A stretch of DNA of 60,151 bases, from contig DLMH01000008.1 of the NCBI GenBank assembly GCA_002478115.1, forward strand, positions 1 to 60,151, given 5' to 3'. Of the stretch, positions 44,580 to 52,508 are shown piece after piece (positions within the stretch are counted from its first letter, which is position 1; the number at the start of each line of letters is the position of its first letter). Source of the stretch: Candidatus Acidiferrum typicum (GTDB taxonomy: Bacteria; Acidobacteriota; Terriglobia; Acidiferrales; UBA7541). Position numbers and translations under genes: made by a program. The notes under the pieces were generated by a model, which saw nothing but the letters and a program-made list of their open reading frames with translations, made no database searches and was not told where the DNA came from.

Positions 44580-45035
44580 ATGGCGAACGGGAGTGTGGCA
44601 AAGGCAATCGTGATGGCCGGCTTGACTTGCGCCGTGCTGGACATCACGGCGGCGCTGCTGGTGTACGGTTACCTTGGATTGAAGCCGCTGCCGTTGTTGC
44701 AAGGAATCGCCGGGGGAGTATTGGGACCCCGCACGTTCAATGGAGGCCTGACAACGGCGCTGCTCGGATTGATTTTGCATTTTGTGATTGCCTTTGGCGC
44801 GGCGACGGTATTTTGCCTGGTAAGCCGTGGTCTCCGGTTTTTGGTGAAACATGCCGTTTTTTCCGGAGTGTTGTACGGGGTTGTGGTGTATTTTTTTATG
44901 AACGAGTTTGTTGTGCCGTTGTCGGCGGCCAGGAAGTATCCGTTTTCGGTCAAGATGATGGTGATTGGGGCGGTCATCCATATTTTTTGTGTGGGCTTGC
45001 CGATTTCGCTGAATGTCCGGCGCTACGGGGGATGA
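44580..45035 (+). CDS. Small integral membrane protein, four predicted helices
   Basis: 151 aa, start ATG 44580. Hydrophobic segments at about 8-30, 58-82, 88-112 and 123-142, with LGPRTFNGGLTTALLGLILHF and NEFVVPLSAARKYPFS between them. The pattern resembles the YagU/DUF1440-like inner-membrane proteins of unknown function, but I am not certain of the family. It follows the signalling operon by 40 bases and could be co-transcribed. The poly-G tract upstream is unusual. Confidence 0.75.
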   Translation: MANGSVAKAIVMAGLTCAVLDITAALLVYGYLGLKPLPLLQGIAGGVLGPRTFNGGLTTALLGLILHFVIAFGAATVFCLVSRGLRFLVKHAVFSGVLYGVVVYFFMNEFVVPLSAARKYPFSVKMMVIGAVIHIFCVGLPISLNVRRYGG

Positions 45036-45395
<360 letters not shown>

Positions 45396-45476
45396 GCAGT
45401 GCTCGCTGACGACATTTTAGCAGACACGACTTGGCGCTGGCTATGGAGAGAGGGAGGAGATTGGCCGCAAAATTAA

Positions 45477-45673
45477 CCTGAAACCCGAAGTTGCAGAGAG
45501 ATTCCTCCGCTCCGGGACGGCCAAAACCGCCGTCCCTCTGGTCGGAATGACAAATATCGGGTGGTGGATGAAGTGGCAAAATCCGACTTCGGCGAAATAG
45601 GATTCTCCCGGGTCAATCGATTGAAATAAAACAAGATACGCGCGCCTGTAATAGGTCAGCTGCGGATTTCAGG
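45477..45673 (-). repeat. MITE-like element, copy B (197 bp)
   Basis: Inverted copy of the element at 20700-20898. Termini are CCTGAAACCC (left) and GGATTTCAGG (right), a 9-of-10 inverted repeat. The flanks ATTAA (45472-45476) and ATTAG (45674-45678) match at four of five positions, consistent with a target-site duplication. Interior stem GGGACGGC...GCCGTCCC. It sits between tRNA-Ser and tadA. Confidence 0.75.
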
Positions 45674-45717
45674 ATTAGCGAATAGCGAAGAGAGAGGTGA
45701 CTAGGCGAGGGAGGAAA

Positions 45718-46167
45718 TTAGCGGCGGGAAGCAAAGAAGGATTGCAGGAGGGCGGCAGAGTCTTCGGCGAGGATGCCGGAAGTCACTTCGACCTGGTGAT
45801 TCAGCTTGGGGCTGGTGAGCAACTCGAAGCAGGAACGGAAGGCGCCGCCTTTGAGGTCGTCGGCGGCGTAGACGAGGCGGGGAACCCGCGCCTGAACGAT
45901 CGCACCGGCGCACATGGCGCAGGGCTCGAGGGTAACGTAGAGGACGCAGCCGGCGAGGCGGTAGTTGCCGAGAAGGCGGGAGGCTTCCCGAATGACGATG
46001 ATTTCGGCGTGGGCGGTGGGGTCATTATCGCCAATGGTGCGATTGCCGGAACGCGCGAGAACGGCATCGTTGTGGACAAGTACGGCCCCAATGGGAATTT
46101 CGCCGGCGGCGGCAGAGGCGCGGGCTTCGTCGAGAGCAAGCTGCATATAGTAGAGGTCGTCAGGCAT
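45718..46167 (-). CDS. tadA: tRNA adenosine(34) deaminase
   Basis: 149 aa. Converts adenosine-34 to inosine in the tRNA-Arg(ACG) wobble position. Zinc-dependent cytidine-deaminase fold: HAEI (about residue 53, with the catalytic Glu) and PCAMCAGAI (about 82-90) provide the His and two Cys ligands; IPIGAVLV, GNRTIGDNDPTAHAEI and YAADDLKGGAFRS are typical of TadA. Length is normal. It is transcribed on the same strand as tRNA-Ser, which lies downstream. Confidence 0.95.
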   Translation of the reverse strand: MPDDLYYMQLALDEARASAAAGEIPIGAVLVHNDAVLARSGNRTIGDNDPTAHAEIIVIREASRLLGNYRLAGCVLYVTLEPCAMCAGAIVQARVPRLVYAADDLKGGAFRSCFELLTSPKLNHQVEVTSGILAEDSAALLQSFFASRR

Positions 46168-46314
46168 GGCAGGAATGAAGAAAAAAGCTTAACACAGAGC
46201 GGGGTTCGAGCCTTGACATGCTCAGGCCGGGTGGGAGAATTACGCGAGAGATCGGGACCTCGATGCGGCCGGTGCTGGAAGAGGGGTTCGATTGTTCAGG
46301 TTGAGGGAGAAACG

Positions 46315-46665
46315 ATGGACGATTTCCCGGAATTCATGAAGTGTTCTGCAAATAAGATTGCCACGAGCAGTCAGTCGACGCCTGGGGTCGAGGGTTACAT
46401 TTTTGACGGTGTGGATTGCACTCAAATGGCATTCTGGACTTGCCACCAGACTGCGATTTCCGCGCCGCATGTGCATGAATACGATGAATATATGACGGTG
46501 GTGCAGGGTTGCTATACATTGACCGTTGGTGGCAGACGCATCCCCATCAAAGCCGGGGAGGAGTATTTCATTCCCAAGGGAGTTTCGCACGGCGGTGAGG
46601 TGGTCGCTGGCACCAGGACCATCCACGCCTTTGGTGGCCGCCGAGCCGAAAGAGCGCATCCGTAG
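46315..46665 (+). CDS. Single-domain cupin protein
   Basis: 116 aa from ATG 46315, with GAGGGAGA well placed; the frame extends far left inside tadA antisense and that part is not coding. The cupin metal site is visible: PHVHEYDEYMTVVQG (two His, one Glu) and IPKGVSHGG (third His). Small cupins of this kind bind a divalent metal and act as sensors, isomerases or dioxygenases; no specific activity can be assigned. Stands between tadA and nuoI. Confidence 0.85.
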   Translation: MDDFPEFMKCSANKIATSSQSTPGVEGYIFDGVDCTQMAFWTCHQTAISAPHVHEYDEYMTVVQGCYTLTVGGRRIPIKAGEEYFIPKGVSHGGEVVAGTRTIHAFGGRRAERAHP

Positions 46666-46765
46666 ACGGAAAGCTCCCCGGTGAGCCTGGCTTTCAGTTA
46701 CTCTCAGTTAAGTCGTGTGGCGTGTATCCTTGACAAGTGGGCCGCAGGGGAAAGAGACTGAAAGC

Positions 46766-47221
46766 ATGAAAGAACTGGTGGCACGGATTTTTCAGGCGGA
46801 CTTCCTGAAGGGAATGAAGGTCACTTTCCGCACGCAATACCCGAGCAACATTTACACGGAACAGTACCCGCTGGAACGTCCGATGGTGGCGGAGCGCTTT
46901 CGCGGAGCGCCGCGGCTGAACAAGCACCCGGAAACGGGCGAGACGCTGTGCATCGCGTGCAACTTGTGTGCGCTGGCATGCCCGGAAAATCTGATTGTGG
47001 TGGGCTGGGAACGCGATGACGCGACGCGGCGGAAGGTGCTGACGACTTTCACGTATGATACTTCGCGGTGCATGTTCTGCGGGCTTTGCGAGGACGTGTG
47101 CCCGACGGACGCGCTGGAACTGACCCAGGATTTCGAGATGGCGTACTACAGCCGGGAAGGCGCGATTTGGGACCGGCACCTTTTGGAAGAAGGACCGACG
47201 CCGACGCGGTACACGCGATAA
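46766..47221 (+). CDS. nuoI: NuoI-like two-[4Fe-4S] ferredoxin subunit (orphan)
   Basis: 151 aa from ATG 46766. N-terminal amphipathic segment (LKGMKVTFRTQYPSN) then MVAERFRGAPRL, CIACNLCALACP (about residue 61) and CMFCGLCEDVCPTDAL (about 95), the pattern of complex I subunit NuoI/NQO9, with EMAYYSREGAIWDR after it. In complex I it carries clusters N6a and N6b near the quinone arm. Here no other nuo gene is adjacent, and galT-like follows by 7 bases. It may be a second copy or part of a scattered nuo set. Confidence 0.88.
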   Translation: MKELVARIFQADFLKGMKVTFRTQYPSNIYTEQYPLERPMVAERFRGAPRLNKHPETGETLCIACNLCALACPENLIVVGWERDDATRRKVLTTFTYDTSRCMFCGLCEDVCPTDALELTQDFEMAYYSREGAIWDRHLLEEGPTPTRYTR

Positions 47222-47228
47222 AAACTCC

Positions 47229-48209
47229 ATGGAAATTCGACGAGATCCCATAACACAAAGCTGGGTTGTATGCGGGCAACGCGAGCGATTGGGGGAGGCG
47301 GGAGAGCAGTGTCCCCTGGATCCGGGCGTTGTGGAAAACACGAAAGCGATTTTGACGTGGCCGGCCGAAGGCGTGTGGCAGGGGCGCGTGATTCCGCATC
47401 CGGAGGCGCTGTACCGCGTGGAAAACGATCCGGGGCGGGTGGCCGAAGGGATCTACGACAAGATGGGGCCGCTGGGCGCGCACGAAGTGGTCATTGAGAC
47501 GCGGGAGCACGACAAGAAATTCTCGCAACTGAGCGATGATGAAATCGAGCGGGTGCTGTGGGTGTGGGGCCTGCGGATCGCGGATTTGAAGAAGGACGCG
47601 CGATTCAAGTATGTGAGCGTGTTCAAGAACCAAGGGGCGCTGGCGGGAGAAGAGTGGGATCACGCGCATTCGGAAGTGACCGCGACGATTTTCGTGCCGC
47701 GGCGCATCAAGTACGAACTGGCATCGGCGCACGAGTGGTACAAGGACCGGGAACGCTGCGTTTTCTGCGATATCGTGCGGCAGGAAGAAAAGCAGGGCAA
47801 GCGGATTGTGGATGTGCAGGGGGATTACTATGCGCTGTGCCCGTATGCCTCGCGCGTGCCATTTGAAGTGTGGGTGATGCACCGGCGGCACAACCATCTG
47901 TTTGAGCAGGCGCGGCCGGGAGCGAACCGTAAGCACCTGGCGGCGCTGCTGGGGCGGGTGCTGCGGCGGTTGGAGAAAGTGGCCCCGACGTTTCACCTGG
48001 TGGTGCACACTTCACCGAACACACGCAACAAAAAAGGCGAGCTTTCCGGGTACTGGAAGACGCTGGCCGAGGATTACCACTGGCACATCGAGATCATGCC
48101 GATCGTGGAAAAGCCCAGCAAGTCCTACAGCATCAAGGAAGTGTACTTCAACGCACTCCTGCCGGAACAAGCCGCGGAACAGTTGCGCGCAACCGATCCC
48201 AACCCATGA
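47229..48209 (+). CDS. Galactose-1-phosphate uridylyltransferase-like protein
   Basis: 326 aa, GalT/HIT superfamily. The N-terminal MEIRRDPITQSWVV matches GalT starts. Domain I has FKNQGALAGEEWDHAHSEV in place of the catalytic His-Pro-His-x-Gln: His145-Ala-His147-Ser-Glu149, so the nucleophile His147 is kept but Gln is Glu. Zinc ligands CVFC (about 177) and the second HIT-like motif DYHWHIEIMP (about 280) are present. The family transfers UMP or AMP between sugar-phosphates or cleaves NDP-sugars. The divergence suggests a GalT relative with altered specificity, such as an ADP- or other NDP-sugar phosphorylase, though GalT activity is possible. Confidence 0.85.
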   Translation: MEIRRDPITQSWVVCGQRERLGEAGEQCPLDPGVVENTKAILTWPAEGVWQGRVIPHPEALYRVENDPGRVAEGIYDKMGPLGAHEVVIETREHDKKFSQLSDDEIERVLWVWGLRIADLKKDARFKYVSVFKNQGALAGEEWDHAHSEVTATIFVPRRIKYELASAHEWYKDRERCVFCDIVRQEEKQGKRIVDVQGDYYALCPYASRVPFEVWVMHRRHNHLFEQARPGANRKHLAALLGRVLRRLEKVAPTFHLVVHTSPNTRNKKGELSGYWKTLAEDYHWHIEIMPIVEKPSKSYSIKEVYFNALLPEQAAEQLRATDPNP

Positions 48210-49009
48210 GAAGAGGAATGCAGCGCCGCGGTGAGCAAGGAGGAATCCTTGCGAATCTTGTGGTGCTGTTGTTTGTGGCGGCGCTTTGCGCGCTGGTTTA
48301 TTTTGCGCGGCATCCGATCATGCGGTACGTGGCCGAATCGTGGGTGGTGGATGAGCCCGCGCCGCACGCCGATGCGATTGTGGTGCTGAGCGATGACAAC
48401 TTTTATGCGGATCGTGCCACGCGCGCGACGGAATTGTACCGGCAGGGTGTTGCGGGAATCGTGGTGGCCAGCGGAAGAAGATTGCGGCCCAATGCGGGGT
48501 TGAGCGAGTTGATGGAGCACGACCTGGTGGAGCGAGGCGTGCCGAAAGAGAAGATCCTGAGATTCGCTCATGACGCCGACAGCACGAGCGAGGAGGCGGC
48601 GGCGCTGGCGCATCTTGCGGAAGAGCACAAATGGAAAAGCGTGGTCGTGGTGACGTCGAATTATCACACGCGGCGCGCGCGATATATTTTCCAGAAGGTG
48701 TTTCCCGCCGGGATTGCGGTGAGCGTGGCGAGTGCGCGCGACGGGGATTTCGACCCGCAACGCTGGTGGGAGAAGCGCAAGTCCATAAAGCTATTTGCCC
48801 GGGAAATGGTAGGTATGTTGTTGGCCCTGTGGGAATTACGCGGGGATGGCAAGGGAAGTGCAGGGCAAGTGGCGGAATTGAGTTTAGCAGTACTAGGGCC
48901 AGGCCGGGTGTACCTATTTGGGTCACGCGGGTTGTGGAAAAAACTGACCTTGCCCTTTACAGCGAATAAGTGCTGTAATATCTTTATCTTTCTGAGTCGC
49001 ATCCCATAG
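48206..49009 (+). CDS. YdcF/DUF218 family membrane protein
   Basis: 267 aa, start ATG 48206 overlapping the galT-like stop (ATGA). One N-terminal transmembrane segment (about 15-35), then the DUF218 domain: ADAIVVLSDDNFYADRATRATELYRQ, GIVVASGRR, DADSTSEEAAALAHLAEEHKW and VVVVTSNYHTRRARYIF. The domain has a Rossmann-like fold; members are linked to envelope precursor metabolism (ElyC, SanA) and bind S-adenosylmethionine in YdcF. Function here uncertain. The C terminus is hydrophobic and partly low-complexity. Confidence 0.85.
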   Translation: MRRGMQRRGEQGGILANLVVLLFVAALCALVYFARHPIMRYVAESWVVDEPAPHADAIVVLSDDNFYADRATRATELYRQGVAGIVVASGRRLRPNAGLSELMEHDLVERGVPKEKILRFAHDADSTSEEAAALAHLAEEHKWKSVVVVTSNYHTRRARYIFQKVFPAGIAVSVASARDGDFDPQRWWEKRKSIKLFAREMVGMLLALWELRGDGKGSAGQVAELSLAVLGPGRVYLFGSRGLWKKLTLPFTANKCCNIFIFLSRIP

Positions 49010-49060
49010 CCAGTCCTCGAAGGCGACTTTGAAATTCTGAGAAACGGTTGAGGTGTCTCC

Positions 49061-49624
49061 ATGTGGCGCAAAGAGGATGGGAGACCGCAAGGGCCTTCCG
49101 AGATTTCCACAGGTGCTGTGAATCCCACAATGGGAACGGGGAGCGGGAAAAATCTGCCGGTGCCCACGGGTGTGTCGCCCAAAGCAGTGGCTTGCGTGAG
49201 CCAAGGGATCAAGATCAAGGGAGAAATCAACGGGAGTGAAGAGCTGTTTGTGGATGGTCAGATTGAAGGAACAATTACGTGCGCTAGTTCGACGGTGACA
49301 CTGGGACCCAATGCCACCGTGAAGGCGGATGTAAGCGCGCGGGAAGTAATTGTGCGCGGACGCGTGGAGGGAAAGCTGACGGGCACGGAACGAATTCAGG
49401 TGTGGCGTTCGGCGCGCGTGCAAGGTGACATGAAGGCGGACCGCATTTCCATAGAAGAAGGCGCCGAATTGCACGGCATGTTGGAAGCGGGGAAGCCGCC
49501 CGTGAGTGCATCGGAGAGGGCCAGCCGCGAGGGTTTCAAGAAGACGGAAGCAAATAAGCCGAAAGACGCGAGCAAGTTGGATGACAAGCCAGCCTCGGGT
49601 GCGGCGGTTGCGGGGGCGGACTGA
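49061..49624 (+). CDS. Bactofilin
   Basis: 187 aa from ATG 49061 with GAGG 8 nt upstream. The polymer-forming domain (about residues 45-150) shows the right-handed beta-helix repeats typical of bactofilins: IKGEINGSEELFVDGQIEGTI, VTLGPNATVKADVSAREVIVRGRVEG and ISIEEGAELHG. Both ends are disordered, with a Lys/Ala/Asp-rich tail. Bactofilins assemble into membrane-associated filaments that position cell-wall enzymes or chromosome segregation factors. A SAM methyltransferase follows after 3 bases. Confidence 0.92.
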   Translation: MWRKEDGRPQGPSEISTGAVNPTMGTGSGKNLPVPTGVSPKAVACVSQGIKIKGEINGSEELFVDGQIEGTITCASSTVTLGPNATVKADVSAREVIVRGRVEGKLTGTERIQVWRSARVQGDMKADRISIEEGAELHGMLEAGKPPVSASERASREGFKKTEANKPKDASKLDDKPASGAAVAGAD

Positions 49625-49627
49625 GCC

Positions 49628-50383
49628 ATGGGATTTCTGAACAAACTGGGAATTGCGATTGGGACAGGCACGGGACTGGCGGGCACACGGCCACTGCCGT
49701 ACAGCAGAGATGCGAACAACGGCAACGGGAATGGCAGTCTGAGGGCGGCCGGAGCGAATCGCGCGCCGGAGCTTCAGGAAACGACGCGGATTTCAAATGG
49801 ATTGAAGGAATTCCTGTGGAACCTGGAAGGACTGGGGCGCGGCACGTTGTTGGACTTGGGCCCGGCATGGCAGACCACCATCAGCTTCTTCATCGAGCGG
49901 GGATTCCGCGTAACTTCAGACGACATATTGCGGGGATGGTCGGAGTTCGTGAAAGAACAAGAGTCGCTGAGCAGGTTGCCGCTGAAGGAAGAGGATTATC
50001 TGGAGCGCACGCCGGAGGCGAGAACCAAGAAATTTCTGGCAGAAAATCTTCAGTACGCAGAGGCGTCATTCGATGCGTTGTTGCTGTGGGATGTGCTGGA
50101 CTACCTGGAGCCGGCGGTGGCCAAGCAGACAGTAACGCACCTGACAGAGATGCTGCGGCCGGGTGGAGTGGTGTTTGCGATGTTCCACAGCAAGAAGCCC
50201 GAAGGATTCCAGAGATACCGCGTGGCGGATACCAGCAGGCTGCAAGTGCTGGCGGCGAAGCCGATTTGCGCGGCGCAAAAGGTGTATCAGAACCGTGAGA
50301 TCCAGGGATTGTTCGGCAACTGCCGGACCATAAAGACCTTTATTGGCCGCGACCAATTGCGAGAGACGCTGTTCCTCAAGTAA
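49628..50383 (+). CDS. Class I SAM-dependent methyltransferase
   Basis: 251 aa, start ATG 49628. The Rossmann methyltransferase fold shows motif I LLDLGPAWQTTISFF (about residue 76), an acidic ribose-binding position in RVTSDD, and the post-motif segments ASFDALLLWDVLDYL and LRPGGVVFAMFHS. The N terminus (about 55 residues) is Gly/Asn-rich and disordered. Substrate not predictable. Probably co-transcribed with the bactofilin upstream. Confidence 0.85.
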   Translation: MGFLNKLGIAIGTGTGLAGTRPLPYSRDANNGNGNGSLRAAGANRAPELQETTRISNGLKEFLWNLEGLGRGTLLDLGPAWQTTISFFIERGFRVTSDDILRGWSEFVKEQESLSRLPLKEEDYLERTPEARTKKFLAENLQYAEASFDALLLWDVLDYLEPAVAKQTVTHLTEMLRPGGVVFAMFHSKKPEGFQRYRVADTSRLQVLAAKPICAAQKVYQNREIQGLFGNCRTIKTFIGRDQLRETLFLK

Positions 50384-50637
50384 AACCCAAAAATCACAGG
50401 ACAAATGACAGATAAGCAAGGGGATAAGTGCGTTCTGATGATTCTTGGAGATTGTCCTTGCGGCCTGCCATGCCGGGGAGTAGAAGGGAGATGTGAGCTC
50501 CCAGAGCTCCGGAGGGGACGGATGACTCCACCGGGCTTAGAAGCAACACAATGCTGCACACACCGCTGACGCGGTGCGAGTCGGCAGGTGGCAGAACGCA
50601 GTAATTACTGCTCACCACACGACAAAGCAAAATTACA
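50384..50637. other. Intergenic spacer
   Basis: About 250 bases between the methyltransferase and the terminator below. No gene or regulatory signal recognised. Confidence 0.4.
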
Positions 50638-50639
50638 AG

Positions 50640-50675
50640 AAGGGCCCCGACTCCGGTTGGGGCCCTTCTTGCGTT
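50640..50675. terminator. Bidirectional intrinsic terminator
   Basis: AGAAGGGCCCC, loop GACTCCGGTT, GGGGCCCTTCT: an 11-bp perfect stem. TTGCGTTTC follows on the plus strand and TTGTAATTTTG on the minus strand, so it can stop transcription from both sides (methyltransferase plus strand; small His-rich gene minus strand). Confidence 0.85.
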
Positions 50676-50698
50676 TCAGGGGTGGCTTAGAAAAAAGA

Positions 50699-50884
50699 TC
50701 AGTGCGCGGAGTGGGAAGGTTTGTGGTGCTTGCCTGAATGGTTTTTTCCGCCGTGATGTTTGTGGTGATGCGAACGGTGCTGGGTGGCTTTGTTTGTCCC
50801 AGTTGTTGAAGCAGCCGGCTGTTGCGCGGCCGAAGCCAGTGCCAAGGATAAAGCAAGCAAAGATGCAATAAGGAAGCGGTTCAC
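50699..50884 (-). CDS. Small secreted His/Lys-rich protein
   Basis: 61 aa from GTG 50884 with GGGAG about 7 nt upstream (a TTG at 50890 would add two residues). Clear signal peptide (NRFLIASLLALSLALASAAQQ) followed by a mature part rich in His, Lys, Ser and Gly (HRSHHHKHHGGKNHSGKHH). A strong terminator lies directly downstream. Such His-rich secreted peptides could bind divalent metals, but no activity can be assigned. Confidence 0.75.
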   Translation of the reverse strand: MNRFLIASLLALSLALASAAQQPAASTTGTNKATQHRSHHHKHHGGKNHSGKHHKPSHSAH

Positions 50885-50997
50885 GTGCAATCTCCCGAAA
50901 GTGAATTCCCCCGCAAGAAGGATTAAACCACAAAGATGGGAAGGTGGCGGAGAAAAAGTAACCGGATAGAAATATTACTTAAGGCAAAACGAGCCGA

Positions 50998-51174
50998 TCA
51001 GCCGCCGAAACGCGTTTCGAGCATGTGAATGACGGCGTTCTGCTTGGCGATGACCTGGGCCTGCCACATGAGGGCAATGGACATGATGCTCATGGTGAAA
51101 ATGCAGAGCGCGAGAACCAGGCCCGTCTGGGTTTCCGAGGCGGGGACATGAAAGACGCGACGCATCCAGGACAT
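50998..51174 (-). CDS. 58-residue single-pass membrane protein
   Basis: 58 aa from ATG 51174 with GGAG 9 nt upstream. Sequence starts MSWMRRVFHVPASETQTGLV, then one helix (LALCIFTMSIMSIALMWQA, about 20-40) and an amphipathic tail VIAKQNAVIHMLETRFGG. The charge layout (Arg-rich N terminus) and ribosome binding site support a real gene. It lies 114 bases upstream of the His-rich gene on the same strand; the two may be co-expressed. No known family. Confidence 0.65.
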   Translation of the reverse strand: MSWMRRVFHVPASETQTGLVLALCIFTMSIMSIALMWQAQVIAKQNAVIHMLETRFGG

Positions 51175-51472
51175 GGGTGGAAACTCCTAGTCCACGGATC
51201 ACGCGGAGAGTGAGCCGGAAGACAATGGGATTGCGAGCGACGAGCAAGGGTAAAGGAGCAATTGGTGGGCCAGGTTGCAGCAGGGTTATCAGTACTCTCA
51301 GAACGCGGCCTTTTGTTGGTCTTTTTTGACGTTTTCTCAAAAAAGGAAAAACGCCTGCACAAGGCGTGTGCAAAGGTTCACACACAAAGGACACAGTATT
51401 TCCAGTGTAGTTAGAGACCTTTGCACCCGAGAAGGTACTGAGCGAACCGGGATTTGCCTCCGAGTGGAGCGG

Positions 51473-52327
51473 CTAAAATTGACGGTTAAGGATGGTGTCG
51501 AGCACGAGTTCCCAGGTGTTTGGCGAGGAGAGAGGGAAGAATTTGCGAGCAGGGCGAGACGCGGGCTGGACGGAGCGCGGCGCTATGGCGGAAGAAGAAT
51601 CGGGGGCCGGGGAGCGATCCGCCAGAAGAATAGCGTGTTCGCAAGCGGGGAAGAGTTCGGAGGCTTCGTCGGAAGAAGCGATGGCGACTTTGAATGCGTG
51701 CGCACGCAGGGCGCGATCATAGAGCTTGGAAAGTTCGCGTGTGCAGGCGGAGAGGCTGGCGCCGACGGCCAGCGCCCAGAAGACGCCGCGCAGGCGCAGC
51801 GTAAGCTTTTTCCGGGTGGCCTCGGCTTGAAATTCTGCAATGTCAGCGTCGGAAGCCCCGGCGAAAAAGAAGAGTTCGTCGAAATCGCGGAGGCGGAGGA
51901 GTTCCGCTTCGCGCTCTGGTAGCCCGGTGTTCTGGGAGAGTTCACGGGGAGAGAGCGCGCGCAAGGACACGACGGAGATGCCGGTTTCCTCCGCGAGGAG
52001 GTCGAGGGCTTCCGCGGCGGCAGGCTGAGGGGAAGCGATAGGGATGCAGGTGAAGCGGCCCAGGCGCGTGGTGGTAGAGGGTTTCAGATGGAAATAGTCT
52101 TCGGGGAGATACACGCCAGAGCCTCCCTCGGCGATGAAGGGTTCGGATTGGCCAAGTTTGCGGAGCGTGGCATCAAGCTGCGAGCGTGTGCGCGAGGTAA
52201 CCCAGACGCAAGGTACGGAGGCTTCCGCGAGGGAATCGAGGAATTGAGGGAAACCGGTAAGCGGCTTGCCGGTGGGCGAGATTAGATTGTCGATGGCACA
52301 GAAAACGACGCTGGTGGAAGAGCGCAA
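51473..52327 (-). CDS. Degenerate HAD protein of the mannosyl-3-phosphoglycerate phosphatase type
   Basis: 284 aa from TTG 52327 with GGAG 7 nt upstream. The overall fold is MPGP/Cof-like: VWVTSRTRSQLDATLRKLG, FIAEGGSGVYLPEDYF and LLRLRDFDELFFFAG. However, motif I is AIDNLIS: Asp13 is kept but the general acid at +2 is Leu15, and the motif IV region reads IASSDEASELFPACEHAILL instead of GDSxND. This is likely a catalytically dead relative. The reading frame is intact, so a binding or regulatory role is possible. Alternatively it is a phosphatase with rebuilt chemistry. Confidence 0.75.
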   Translation of the reverse strand: MRSSTSVVFCAIDNLISPTGKPLTGFPQFLDSLAEASVPCVWVTSRTRSQLDATLRKLGQSEPFIAEGGSGVYLPEDYFHLKPSTTTRLGRFTCIPIASPQPAAAEALDLLAEETGISVVSLRALSPRELSQNTGLPEREAELLRLRDFDELFFFAGASDADIAEFQAEATRKKLTLRLRGVFWALAVGASLSACTRELSKLYDRALRAHAFKVAIASSDEASELFPACEHAILLADRSPAPDSSSAIAPRSVQPASRPARKFFPLSSPNTWELVLDTILNRQF

Positions 52328-52465
52328 TGTGTGGCTCCGGGTCTAGGCAGATTGTAACGGAAGTAGGCAGATAGGAGAAATTGGGTGGAGGAGACCAGGA
52401 AGCAGGCAGAAAAGGACTAACGTGAAGCGGAGGCAGGTAAGAACGGCATGGGCGGCAGAAATAGA

Positions 52466-52491
52466 AAAGGGGCGGCAGAAGCCGCCCCTTT
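52466..52491 (-). terminator. Intrinsic terminator after the coiled-coil gene
   Basis: AAAGGGGCGGC, loop AGAA, GCCGCCCCTTT: 11-bp stem whose minus-strand side runs into TTTTCTATTTC. It lies 17 bases beyond the stop of the minus-strand gene at 52509. Confidence 0.85.
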
Positions 52492-52508
52492 GAACGAATG
52501 GAGTTGGG

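Noticed and set aside
45697..46314. 5' extension of the cupin frame through tadA
   Set aside because: The extension is antisense to tadA, and the cupin has a clear ATG with ribosome binding site at 46315.
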